Source of the DNA: JAFGKM01 sp964403465
GTDB lineage: Bacteria; Ratteibacteria; UBA8468; B48-G9; JAFGKM01
Direction of reading: 5' to 3'
Assembly: GCA_964403465.1 (NCBI GenBank)
Contig: CAYOFY010000022.1
Coordinates: 1 to 19,800 of the forward strand
Length of the DNA stretch: 19,800 bases
In this document: one piece after another, positions 6,775-13,300 of the stretch
How positions within the stretch are numbered: the first letter of the stretch is position 1
Layout of the letters: the number at the start of each line of letters is the position of its first letter
Translations under genes and position numbers: made by a program
Notes under the pieces: model-generated
Database searches by the model: none
What the model was told of the DNA's origin: nothing
The model's input: the letters and a program-made list of their open reading frames with translations, nothing else

Positions 6775-6993
6775 ATGCCAAGAGGAGACGGAACAGGACC
6801 CATGGGACAGGGTCCCATGACAGGCAGAAGAGGACAGGGCAGAGGAGCAGGAGGAAGAATGGGAGGCAGAGCCGCAGGACCGGGAGGTTTTTGCGTATGT
6901 CCGTCATGCGGGGAGAAGATTGCACATCAGGCAGGTGTACCCTGCTTTGAGAAAAATTGCCCCAAGTGCGGAACAAGAATGGTAAGAGGTTGA
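6775..6993 (+). CDS. Small zinc-ribbon protein with DUF5320-type N-terminal tag
   Basis: A 72-residue protein beginning MPRGDGTGPMGQGPMTGRRG, the same N-terminal tag as the DUF5320-like protein, also with a Gly/Arg-rich linker (residues 18-38). The C-terminal half carries CVCPSC (40-45), Cys57 and CPKC (62-65), a four-cysteine rubredoxin or zinc-ribbon-like knuckle that could bind Zn or Fe. I chose ATG 6775 over the in-frame GTG at 6766 by analogy with the paralogue and because the purine-rich GGGGGGTGAG just upstream fits as its ribosome binding site. The DNA around the start is closely similar to 5295-5366. It lies 4 bp before the first MinD-type gene, so a role with those ATPases is likely; the exact function is unknown. 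Confidence 0.78.
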   Translation: MPRGDGTGPMGQGPMTGRRGQGRGAGGRMGGRAAGPGGFCVCPSCGEKIAHQAGVPCFEKNCPKCGTRMVRG

Positions 6994-6997
6994 CGGA

Positions 6998-7873
6998 ATG
7001 ACAATAACGGTGGCAAGTGGAAAAGGAGGCACGGGCAAGACGATTGTTTCCACTTCGCTGGCTTTATCCCTCGGTGGTAAAAACGTCCGGTTTCTTGACT
7101 GCGACGTTGAAGAGCCCGACGGCTATATCTTTCTGAAACCGGAAATAAAGGAACGCAGGAAGGTTCACCTGCCCAGGCCACGCGTAAATATTGAAAAGTG
7201 CAATTTTTGCGGCGGGTGCGCCTCTTCCTGTGTTTACAACGCAATAGCCGTTATCAAACCGGAGGAAGGGAAGCGAAGAGGAAACGTGCTTTTTTTCTAT
7301 GAACTCTGCCACAGCTGCGGCGCCTGCTCACTGGCCTGCCCCGAAGGGGCAATAAGCGAAGTATCCGGGGAAAAAGGCGAGGTGGAAACAGGCACTGCAA
7401 GAAACGGCATCTTCTTTGCCCAGGGACGATTGAAACCCTCGGAGGCCAATCCCGTCCCTCTGGTAAAGGCGGTGAAAAAACACAGAAAAGCCGGCAGAAT
7501 AAATATAATTGACTCTTCTCCCGGAACCAGCTGTCCGGTAGTGCAGGCGGTTAACGATTCGGATTTCTGTCTCCTGGTCACCGAACCTACGCCTTTCGGA
7601 TTGAACGACCTTGCGCTGGCGGTGGAGATGACAAGGGAACTGAAGGTGCCGGCAGGCGTCGTAATCAACCGTTCGGATATAGGGGATAATGCGGTTGTAG
7701 AATACTGCCTTAAAGAAAATATTCCCGTACTCCTGCACATCCCGTTTAAAAAAGAGATTGCCGTTGCATACTCCAGGGGAATACCGCTGGTTGAATCATT
7801 CCCCGAATACACGGAAGTTTTCAAGAAGCTTTTTCAGGATATATGCAGTATTATTGAAAAACGGCAAATATGA
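6998..7873 (+). CDS. MinD/ParA-type P-loop ATPase with [4Fe-4S] ferredoxin insert, 1
   Basis: A 291-residue protein. The deviant Walker A motif GKGGTGKT lies at 8-15, and DCDVEEPD (34-41) is the switch-like Asp region. A two-cluster ferredoxin domain is inserted in the ATPase, with CxxCxxCxxxC at 68/71/74/78 and 104/107/110/114, followed by IDSSPGTSCP (171-180), the second nucleotide-binding element. This is the architecture of the paired MinD-type ATPases of the ORP complex in Desulfovibrio (DVU2103/2104 type). The likely role is ATP-coupled assembly of, or electron transfer to, a metal-sulfur cluster in the cytoplasm. Its stop overlaps the next gene's ATG by 4 bp (ATGA), so the two products are probably made in a fixed ratio. 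Confidence 0.92.
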   Translation: MTITVASGKGGTGKTIVSTSLALSLGGKNVRFLDCDVEEPDGYIFLKPEIKERRKVHLPRPRVNIEKCNFCGGCASSCVYNAIAVIKPEEGKRRGNVLFFYELCHSCGACSLACPEGAISEVSGEKGEVETGTARNGIFFAQGRLKPSEANPVPLVKAVKKHRKAGRINIIDSSPGTSCPVVQAVNDSDFCLLVTEPTPFGLNDLALAVEMTRELKVPAGVVINRSDIGDNAVVEYCLKENIPVLLHIPFKKEIAVAYSRGIPLVESFPEYTEVFKKLFQDICSIIEKRQI

Positions 7874-8748
7874 AAAAGATACTGGTTATAAGCGGAAAAG
7901 GAGGGACAGGGAAAACTTTTTTGACGGCCTCTCTGGCTGTCCTGGCAAAAAACAAGGTAATGGTTGACTGCGACGTTGACGCCGCCAACCTGTATCTTCT
8001 TCTCCATCCAGATATCAAGAAAACCGAAGTATTTGAAGGAGGTTACGAGGCAGAGATAAATCAGGACAACTGCATAAAATGCGGGAAGTGTTTGACGGTA
8101 TGCAGGTTTGAGGCAATCAGAGTAATTAAGGATAAGAAAGGATGTGCCGAGAAAATTTTCATAGACCCATTTTCCTGCGAAGGATGCGGCGCCTGCAGGT
8201 ACGGATGCCCCGTAGAAGCGATAGAATTGAAAAAGAAAGAGAGCGGCAGGTGGTTCATCTCCGATACAAAATACGGACCTTTCGTTTTTGCAAAACTCGG
8301 CGTAGCGGCTGAAAATTCCGGCAAACTCGTGTCAAGAATCAAGGAGGAGGCGCATAAGATTGCAGAAAAACAGAAATCGGAATATATCATCATAGACGGA
8401 CCTCCCGGCATAGGATGCCCTGTAATCGCATCCATGTCAGGCGTTGACCTCGCCCTTGTGGTGACGGAACCCACCCTTTCAGGCATCAGCGATATGAAAA
8501 GGGTAATACAGGTTGCTGGACATTTCGGGGTTGAAACAAAAGTCGTCATAAATAAATACGACATAAACCCCGAAAACTCCGCGGATATAGAAAAGATGTG
8601 CGGGGAAGAAAACATTGAAATAGCGGGGTACATCCCCTTCTCGCCGGAGGTAGTCAGATCCATAGTGCAGTCGGTTCCATACATTGAATTTTTTGGAGAT
8701 GGTACTGTATCCAAGCAAATTAAGAATATCTGGTCAAAAATTTCATAA
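7870..8748 (+). CDS. MinD/ParA-type P-loop ATPase with [4Fe-4S] ferredoxin insert, 2
   Basis: A 292-residue paralogue of the previous gene with the same order of parts. Walker A GKGGTGKT is at 9-16 and VDCDVDAAN at 32-40. Two CxxCxxCxxxC ferredoxin motifs lie at 68/71/74/78 and 103/106/109/113, then IIDGPPGIGCP follows near residues 174-184. Sequence identity to copy 1 is clear but moderate, so this is an old duplication, consistent with a heterodimer. It starts on an ATGA overlap with copy 1, and its TAA shares one base with the ATG of the Mrp gene, so the three are translationally linked. It probably works with copy 1 in cluster assembly for the NifX-like proteins. Confidence 0.92.
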   Translation: MKKILVISGKGGTGKTFLTASLAVLAKNKVMVDCDVDAANLYLLLHPDIKKTEVFEGGYEAEINQDNCIKCGKCLTVCRFEAIRVIKDKKGCAEKIFIDPFSCEGCGACRYGCPVEAIELKKKESGRWFISDTKYGPFVFAKLGVAAENSGKLVSRIKEEAHKIAEKQKSEYIIIDGPPGIGCPVIASMSGVDLALVVTEPTLSGISDMKRVIQVAGHFGVETKVVINKYDINPENSADIEKMCGEENIEIAGYIPFSPEVVRSIVQSVPYIEFFGDGTVSKQIKNIWSKIS

Positions 8749-9575
8749 TGCATATGCAAACAAAATTTGAAGAACAGCAGAATAAAATAAACGGGCGTAT
8801 GGCCAGAATAAAACATAAAATACTGGTCATGAGCGGAAAAGGCGGAGTGGGTAAAACGACCGTTTCCGTTAACCTGGCTTACGCGTTATCCTTGACGGGC
8901 AGGAAAGTCGGTTTGCTTGATATAGACCTGCACGGTCCCAATGTTGCAAAGATGCTGGGTATTGAAGGGGATCTGTTATCAAGCAAGGACGGCGAAATAG
9001 AACCTCTTGAAACTCTGTACGGACTCAAGGTAATCAGCATGGCATTGATACTTGAGAGGCCCGACGAGCCTGTTATCTGGCGCGGCCCCTTGAAAACCGG
9101 AGCTATCAGACAACTTTTAGGCGACGTACATTGGGGTGTGCTTGATTATTTAATTATTGACTCGCCGCCCGGGACAGGTGATGAACTTATAAGCATCTGC
9201 CAGACCATAAACAGCCTGGATGGAGCAGTTATTGTAACAACGCCCCAGGATGTTGCCATACTGGACTCTGCAAAATCCGTGATATTTGCAAAAAAGCTGA
9301 ATATACCCGTTATGGGCATTATAGAAAATATGGGAGGTTTTATATGTCCCCACTGCAAAAAGGAGATAGATTTGTTCGGGACAGGCGGTGGTGAAAAAGC
9401 CGCCCAGAGACTGAAGGTACCGTTTCTCGGCAGGATACCTGTTGAACCAGAAATAGTAAAAGGCGGCGATTCAGGACAGCCTTTTATCCTTTTCAAAAAC
9501 CTGCCGGAGACAGCAGGCATAATGAATAAAATAGCCGAAAGGATTGCAGGGAAGGATCAAGCCGCGGAAAAATGA
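8748..9575 (+). CDS. mrp: Mrp/NBP35-family (ApbC-like) Fe-S cluster carrier ATPase
   Basis: A 275-residue Mrp-type ATPase. Walker A GKGGVGKT is at 30-37, LDIDLHGPN (57-65) is the Mrp signature, IIDSPPGTGDE (136-146) follows, and CPHC (200-203) holds the cysteine pair that carries a bridging [4Fe-4S] cluster between subunits. It is a stand-alone Mrp without the C-terminal NifX domain fused to it in Desulfovibrio MrpORP; here NifX-type proteins are encoded separately upstream. Translation begins at ATG 8748, overlapping the upstream TAA; the conserved region starts at residue 21, so an internal start at Met18 is possible. It overlaps the DUF89 gene by 4 bp. Likely role: delivery of Fe-S clusters to the complex encoded in this operon. 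Confidence 0.92.
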   Translation: MHMQTKFEEQQNKINGRMARIKHKILVMSGKGGVGKTTVSVNLAYALSLTGRKVGLLDIDLHGPNVAKMLGIEGDLLSSKDGEIEPLETLYGLKVISMALILERPDEPVIWRGPLKTGAIRQLLGDVHWGVLDYLIIDSPPGTGDELISICQTINSLDGAVIVTTPQDVAILDSAKSVIFAKKLNIPVMGIIENMGGFICPHCKKEIDLFGTGGGEKAAQRLKVPFLGRIPVEPEIVKGGDSGQPFILFKNLPETAGIMNKIAERIAGKDQAAEK

Positions 9576-10468
9576 GAACATACCTTGAGTGTATCCCCTG
9601 TTTTTTCAAGCAGGGCATTGAATCGGCAAAGATACTGGGAGTGGACAGAAAAATCCAGAAGCGCATAGTCGATGAAATATCAAGAGTCATTCCTTCATTC
9701 CCCCTTGCATCTTCACCCCCTGAAATGGAAAAAATTATCCATGACATCATAAAGAGGAATCTCAAGAAGGACGTTCCTTACGAGAAACTCAAGAAAAAAA
9801 GTAACAGAGTTGCTTTGAGTATTTATGGAAAACTTAAAGAGAAGGTCAAAGATTCCAAAGATAGTCTCCTCACAGCTCTGGAACTCTCAATAGCCGGCAA
9901 TATAATAGACTACGGAGCCAACCACACCGTTCAACCGGAAAAGGAAGTCTTCAGAATCCTGAAAGAAGAAAACTCAATGTTGAATAAAAGACTTTTTCAT
10001 TATACGGATTTCAAAAGAAGAGTAAAACATTCAAACCTTATACTTCTTATCGGAGACAACGCAGGAGAGATTGTTTTTGACAGACTGCTCATTGAGGAAA
10101 TAAAAACCCTTTATCCTGCCAAGAGACTGGTGTATGCGGTAAGGGAAGAACCGGTAATAAACGACGTAACAATTGAAGATGCCCTCTTTGTTGAAATAGA
10201 CAAAACCGCGGACATTGTTTCATCCGGTTCTGACATTCCGGGAACCTTGCTTTCACAATGCGATAAGAACTTTATTGATTTATTTAACAGTGCTGATTTG
10301 ATTATGAGCAAAGGGCAGGGAAATTTTGAAACACTGTCGCATGAACCCGCCCCTGCATTTTTTCTTCTTACAGTTAAATGTCCGGTAGTGGGATCGACAT
10401 TGGGTGCAGGAATAGGCGATGTTATACTAACGACCTCCAAAAGGAAAAACCGGCCCGGACAAAACTGA
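9572..10468 (+). CDS. DUF89-family protein (damage-control phosphatase/ARMT1-like fold)
   Basis: A 298-residue protein of the archaeal/bacterial DUF89 subgroup. It opens with MRTYLECIPCFFKQ, with the typical Cys pair at 7 and 10. It then has AGNIIDYG (108-115), GDNAGEIVFD (161-170) with the metal-binding Asp/Asn, and MSKGQGNFETL (245-255). DUF89 proteins are metal-dependent phosphatases; characterised relatives act on damaged phosphometabolites, and eukaryotic ARMT1 is described as a protein carboxyl methyltransferase. The substrate here is unknown. The gene starts on an ATGA overlap with mrp, which ties it to the cofactor operon; its role there may be clean-up of a side product of cofactor metabolism (inference). 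It is probably the last gene of that transcript, since a new promoter appears downstream. Confidence 0.88.
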   Translation: MRTYLECIPCFFKQGIESAKILGVDRKIQKRIVDEISRVIPSFPLASSPPEMEKIIHDIIKRNLKKDVPYEKLKKKSNRVALSIYGKLKEKVKDSKDSLLTALELSIAGNIIDYGANHTVQPEKEVFRILKEENSMLNKRLFHYTDFKRRVKHSNLILLIGDNAGEIVFDRLLIEEIKTLYPAKRLVYAVREEPVINDVTIEDALFVEIDKTADIVSSGSDIPGTLLSQCDKNFIDLFNSADLIMSKGQGNFETLSHEPAPAFFLLTVKCPVVGSTLGAGIGDVILTTSKRKNRPGQN

Positions 10469-10491
10469 TGGAAATACAACTGTATGGATTA

Positions 10492-10541
10492 TTGACAAAG
10501 AGAAATATCAGGTACAAAATAGAATGATAGACTGGAGGAGG
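10492..10541 (+). promoter_or_regulatory. Probable promoter and strong RBS for the secreted protein gene
   Basis: TTGACA (10492-10497) is followed after 17 bp by CAAAAT (10515-10520), with TAGAAT just beyond. GGAGGAGG (10534-10541) lies five bases before the ATG at 10547. Confidence 0.5.
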
Positions 10542-10546
10542 GGGCA

Positions 10547-11410
10547 ATGAAAAGAAGGATTGTTTTTCTGTTGACCGTGGTTGCGGCCATTATATGCCTT
10601 ATATGCTCACCATTCCGATGTTGCAGCCAGGATTACAACTCCAGGGCAGGTGCGCCAGTAATTATTGACCACAGATGTACGGACATCCGTAAAATACCGC
10701 AAAAGTGGGTGGAAAAAGCCAGAAGATATCTCCGCATCGCTTATGGCCACACTTCCCACGGCAGTCAGATAACCACGGGCATGACCGGACTGGCAGTTTT
10801 CGCCGGAAGTCTCTATTCCTGGAACAGCGGGGGTATAAACGGCGCTCTGGATTTGAAAGACGGAAATCTGGGCGCAGCGCAGGACCTGGGTAACCCGAAC
10901 AGAACGGCATGGGAGTCTACCACAAGGACCTACCTGGATTCTCACCCGTCAACGAACGTAATTATATGGTCCTGGTGCGGACAGGCAAGTTCGGCTACCG
11001 AGGGAGATATAAACACCTACCTCAATCTCATGAGCAGACTGGAAAGAGATTATCCAGAAGTCCGGTTTGTTTACATGACAGGGCATACTGACGGCACAGG
11101 ACTTTCGGGAAATCTGCATCTCAGAAACCAACAAATCAGGCGTTACTGCGAGGTAAACAACAAGATTCTGTACGATTTTGAAGACATTGAGAGCTATGAC
11201 CCTGACGGCAGATACCTCGGGGATAAGAACGTCAGAGATGATTGTTCCTATTCCGGCGGGAACTGGGCGATAGAATGGCAGAACTCGCACAGGGAGGGCG
11301 TGGACTGGTACAGATGCGGTTCCGCCCACAGCCAGCCCTTGAATGCAAACCGCAAAGCATACGCTGCCTGGTGGCTCTGGGCAAGACTTGCCGGCTGGAA
11401 CGGCGAGTGA
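10547..11410 (+). CDS. Secreted protein of unknown function, possibly SGNH-hydrolase-like
   Basis: A 287-residue protein with an evident signal peptide: MKRR, a hydrophobic run to about residue 20, then a polar region, with cleavage probably near 27-30. The cysteines around 17-26 do not form a clear lipobox. I do not recognise a named family. Visible blocks are AYGHTSHGSQ (65-74), IIWSWCGQ (139-146), a helix and then VRFVYMTGH (172-180), and near the C-terminus GSAHSQPLNANRKAYAAWWL (258-277). The order Ser/His-containing loop, middle block, late His followed by Asn and Tyr resembles SGNH-type hydrolases, which is an inference from spacing only. Several cysteines in the mature region (44, 144, 201, 233, 257) could form disulfides. 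It has its own promoter and strong ribosome binding site, so it may not belong functionally to its neighbours. Confidence 0.75.
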   Translation: MKRRIVFLLTVVAAIICLICSPFRCCSQDYNSRAGAPVIIDHRCTDIRKIPQKWVEKARRYLRIAYGHTSHGSQITTGMTGLAVFAGSLYSWNSGGINGALDLKDGNLGAAQDLGNPNRTAWESTTRTYLDSHPSTNVIIWSWCGQASSATEGDINTYLNLMSRLERDYPEVRFVYMTGHTDGTGLSGNLHLRNQQIRRYCEVNNKILYDFEDIESYDPDGRYLGDKNVRDDCSYSGGNWAIEWQNSHREGVDWYRCGSAHSQPLNANRKAYAAWWLWARLAGWNGE

Positions 11411-11468
11411 AGGTATCACCGGAAAATACAGGATCAAGACGGCATGACAGTTTCAGAATCTAATACAT

Positions 11469-12194
11469 ATGACAATTATGGAAATAAAAATAATCTTTGA
11501 CAAAGCGGCTCTTAATAAAAAAATTCATACCGGATGGGGATTCTCCGTTCTGGTTGATAACAAAATACTTTTTGACACAGGGGAAAAAGGTGAATGGCTT
11601 ATTGAGAATCTTGGATACATGAATGTTGCCCCGGGAGCAATAGAGGGAATCGTCATCTCCCATGACCACTGGGACCACACGGGCGGATTGTGCACGTTGC
11701 TGAGAAACGTGGAAAAAGGCATGCCCGTTTATATCTGTCCACATTTCTCTGCGGATATAAAAAAGAAAATCAGGGATTGCGGGGGGAAACCCGTCGAGAC
11801 AGGGAGATTTCAGGAGATAGCAGAGAATATCCACGTGACGGGCGAAATACTTGGAGACTATAAGGGCAGTCCCATGCCGGAACAGGCATTGGTTCTTCAT
11901 ACGGAAAAAGGTATTTCAGTGATAACCGGCTGTGCCCATCCCGGAATTCTCAGGATGCTTGACTTGATTAAGAATGCTTTCCCGAAAAACCGCTTTTATC
12001 TGGTGGCCGGCGGCTTCCACCTGCTTGATGAAGACAGAAGAATTCTTGCGTTCATTCTGCAGGAGTTTAAGAACATTGAAGTGGAAATGGTTGCCCCTTC
12101 TCATTGTTCCGGGCCAAAGGCCGAAGCGTTTTTCGCGAAAGAATACGGAGCAGGATTTGTTGCCCTGAAGGCAGGACAAACCCTGAATATGTGA
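11469..12194 (+). CDS. Metallo-beta-lactamase-fold hydrolase, COG1237 type
   Basis: A 241-residue MBL-fold protein. Metal-binding motifs are HDHWDH (65-70), GCAHPG (154-159), GGFH (181-184) and PSHCSG (210-215). These last three are typical of the COG1237 group, which includes an archaeal enzyme of methanopterin biosynthesis; bacterial members are of unclear substrate. There is no good ribosome binding site before ATG 11469, and ATG 11478 (Met4) is an equally plausible start. The next gene begins 2 bp after the stop, and a third overlaps it by 4 bp, so these three form an operon. Genes of this type also occur near NifX/MinD clusters in anaerobes, from memory, so a cofactor-related role is possible but not shown. 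Confidence 0.85.
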   Translation: MTIMEIKIIFDKAALNKKIHTGWGFSVLVDNKILFDTGEKGEWLIENLGYMNVAPGAIEGIVISHDHWDHTGGLCTLLRNVEKGMPVYICPHFSADIKKKIRDCGGKPVETGRFQEIAENIHVTGEILGDYKGSPMPEQALVLHTEKGISVITGCAHPGILRMLDLIKNAFPKNRFYLVAGGFHLLDEDRRILAFILQEFKNIEVEMVAPSHCSGPKAEAFFAKEYGAGFVALKAGQTLNM

Positions 12195-12196
12195 GA

Positions 12197-12508
12197 ATGG
12201 CTGATTTTAAAGAGATTGACGAAGCGAGGAAAATACTGGGGCTGGAAGAAACCGCCACATTGAGGGAGATAAGAGACGCCTACCGTAAACTGGCATTGAA
12301 ATACCATCCCGATAAGTGTCAGGGTAACAGAAAAGAATCCGAAGAGATGTTTAAAAAAATAACCGCCGCTTATGATATCATCATGGCTTACTGCGCGGGT
12401 TACAGGTATTCCTTCAAGAAAAGGGATATTGAGGATACGGTAAAGGAAATGGACGAGGAGATTTTCAGGAATTTTTTTGATGACTGGTTCGGAAATCCGG
12501 ATTTATGA
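12197..12508 (+). CDS. Short J-domain (DnaJ-type) co-chaperone
   Basis: A 103-residue protein that is essentially only a J domain. It opens ARKILGLEETATLREIRDAY (10-29), and LALKYHPDK (32-40) contains the HPD tripeptide (37-39) needed to stimulate DnaK ATPase. It lacks the Gly/Phe, zinc-finger and C-terminal domains of DnaJ, so it is a specialised J protein, with an acidic, aromatic C-terminal tail (EEIFRNFFDDWFG). I chose ATG 12197, two bases after the MBL stop, because the upstream in-frame extension lies wholly inside the MBL gene. It overlaps the methyltransferase by ATGA. By analogy with Fe-S-specific J proteins it may recruit DnaK to a cofactor-binding client; this is inference. Confidence 0.88.
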   Translation: MADFKEIDEARKILGLEETATLREIRDAYRKLALKYHPDKCQGNRKESEEMFKKITAAYDIIMAYCAGYRYSFKKRDIEDTVKEMDEEIFRNFFDDWFGNPDL

Positions 12509-13137
12509 AGAACATTTTTGACAGACATCATAAGAGATATGATGCATGGTACGACAGGAATAGATTCACCTATCTGTCAGAACTCAATGCCCTGAAGAAA
12601 GTCCTGCCGGCAAAAGGCATCGGTCTGGAAATAGGCGTCGGGACAGGAAGATTTGCCGCTCCGCTGGGGATTCAATACGGGATTGATCCCTCGCGTAGAA
12701 TGCTTGAAATCGCAGAAGGGAGAGGAATTAACGTACGGCCAGGAAGAGGAGAAGACCTGCCTTTCAAGAATGCAACATTTGATTACGTCGCCATTATAAT
12801 AACCATTTGTTTTGTCAAGAATCCCGGACGAGTATTGAAAGAAGCAAACAGGGTTTTGAAGAAAAAAGGAAGAATTATTCTGGGTATCGTTGACAGGAAT
12901 AGTTTTTTGGGAAAATTCTACCGCAAGGAGAAAAAGAGCGTATTTTATGAAGATGCCAGATTTTTCGGAGTTAAGGAATTAACCGGCTTGCTGAAATCCG
13001 CGGGATTTGATGATGTATCTTATTTCCAGACATTGTATGACCTGCCTGAAAAAATAACCTCTGTCCAGAATGTAAGAAAAGGTTACGGGAATGGAGGATT
13101 TGTGGTAATTAAGGCCGGCAAAAAAACAAAACCTTGA
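12505..13137 (+). CDS. Class I SAM-dependent methyltransferase (UbiE/Methyltransf_11 type)
   Basis: A 210-residue protein. Motif I, LEIGVGTGRF (41-50), binds the SAM methionine moiety. GIDPSRRMLEIAEGRG (59-74) carries the acidic motif II position, GEDLPFKNATFD (82-93) is the motif III/IV region, and a Leu-Lys-x-x-Gly-Arg-like segment (NRVLKKKGRIILG) is the usual C-terminal strand. Substrate specificity cannot be read from sequence. It begins on an ATGA overlap with the J-domain gene, so the MBL, J-domain and methyltransferase genes are co-translated. It ends 63 bp before the -35 of the znuA promoter, with no obvious terminator. Confidence 0.88.
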   Translation: MKNIFDRHHKRYDAWYDRNRFTYLSELNALKKVLPAKGIGLEIGVGTGRFAAPLGIQYGIDPSRRMLEIAEGRGINVRPGRGEDLPFKNATFDYVAIIITICFVKNPGRVLKEANRVLKKKGRIILGIVDRNSFLGKFYRKEKKSVFYEDARFFGVKELTGLLKSAGFDDVSYFQTLYDLPEKITSVQNVRKGYGNGGFVVIKAGKKTKP

Positions 13138-13200
13138 ATTGACTTATAAACGGAAATCTCCCGGAAAACCGAGCCGCATCCAATCCAGAAATAGAAGTAG

Positions 13201-13252
13201 TTGACATATATGTTCTTTTATTGTATTGTAAACAGAAACCATTTCTGTTTAG
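13201..13252 (+). promoter_or_regulatory. znuA promoter with overlapping palindromic operator (putative Zur site)
   Basis: TTGACA (13201-13206), a 17-bp spacer and TATTGT (13224-13229) form the promoter. The palindrome TAAACAGAAA / CCA / TTTCTGTTTA spans 13229-13251 with perfect 10-bp arms, overlapping the last -10 base and covering the expected start site, which is the position of a repressor site. The same layout recurs upstream of the Zur-like gene at 15855-15905. The palindrome is not the classical E. coli or Gram-positive Zur box. Confidence 0.75.
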
Positions 13253-13300
13253 ATGAAAAATAGGATGAATAGATATGGGAAAAACAAGGAGCGAAACTGA
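13253..13300 (+). CDS. 15-codon leader mini-ORF resembling the Zur N-terminus
   Basis: ATG at 13253 opens a frame reading MKNRMNRYGKNKERN and ends with TGA at 13298-13300, whose last A is the first base of the znuA ATG (TGATG). The first eight residues match the start of the Zur-like protein encoded at 15907 (MKNRMNKY) with one conservative change, and the DNA is alike. It has no Shine-Dalgarno of its own, so translation is uncertain; the znuA site AAGGAG (13286-13291) lies within it. It may be a remnant of promoter duplication, or a leader used for coupling. Confidence 0.5.
   Translation: MKNRMNRYGKNKERN

Noticed and set aside
8061..8816. Minus-strand open frame of 251 codons
   Set aside because: It is the shadow of the second ferredoxin-MinD gene, whose cysteine and Walker motifs leave no doubt about the coding strand.
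12104..12196. Longer J-domain protein starting inside the MBL gene
   Set aside because: The extra 31 codons overlap the conserved end of the MBL protein; ATG 12197 directly precedes the J domain.
13138..13200. Terminator after the methyltransferase gene
   Set aside because: Only a weak CCGG-AAAA-CCG-type hairpin without a T-run is present.
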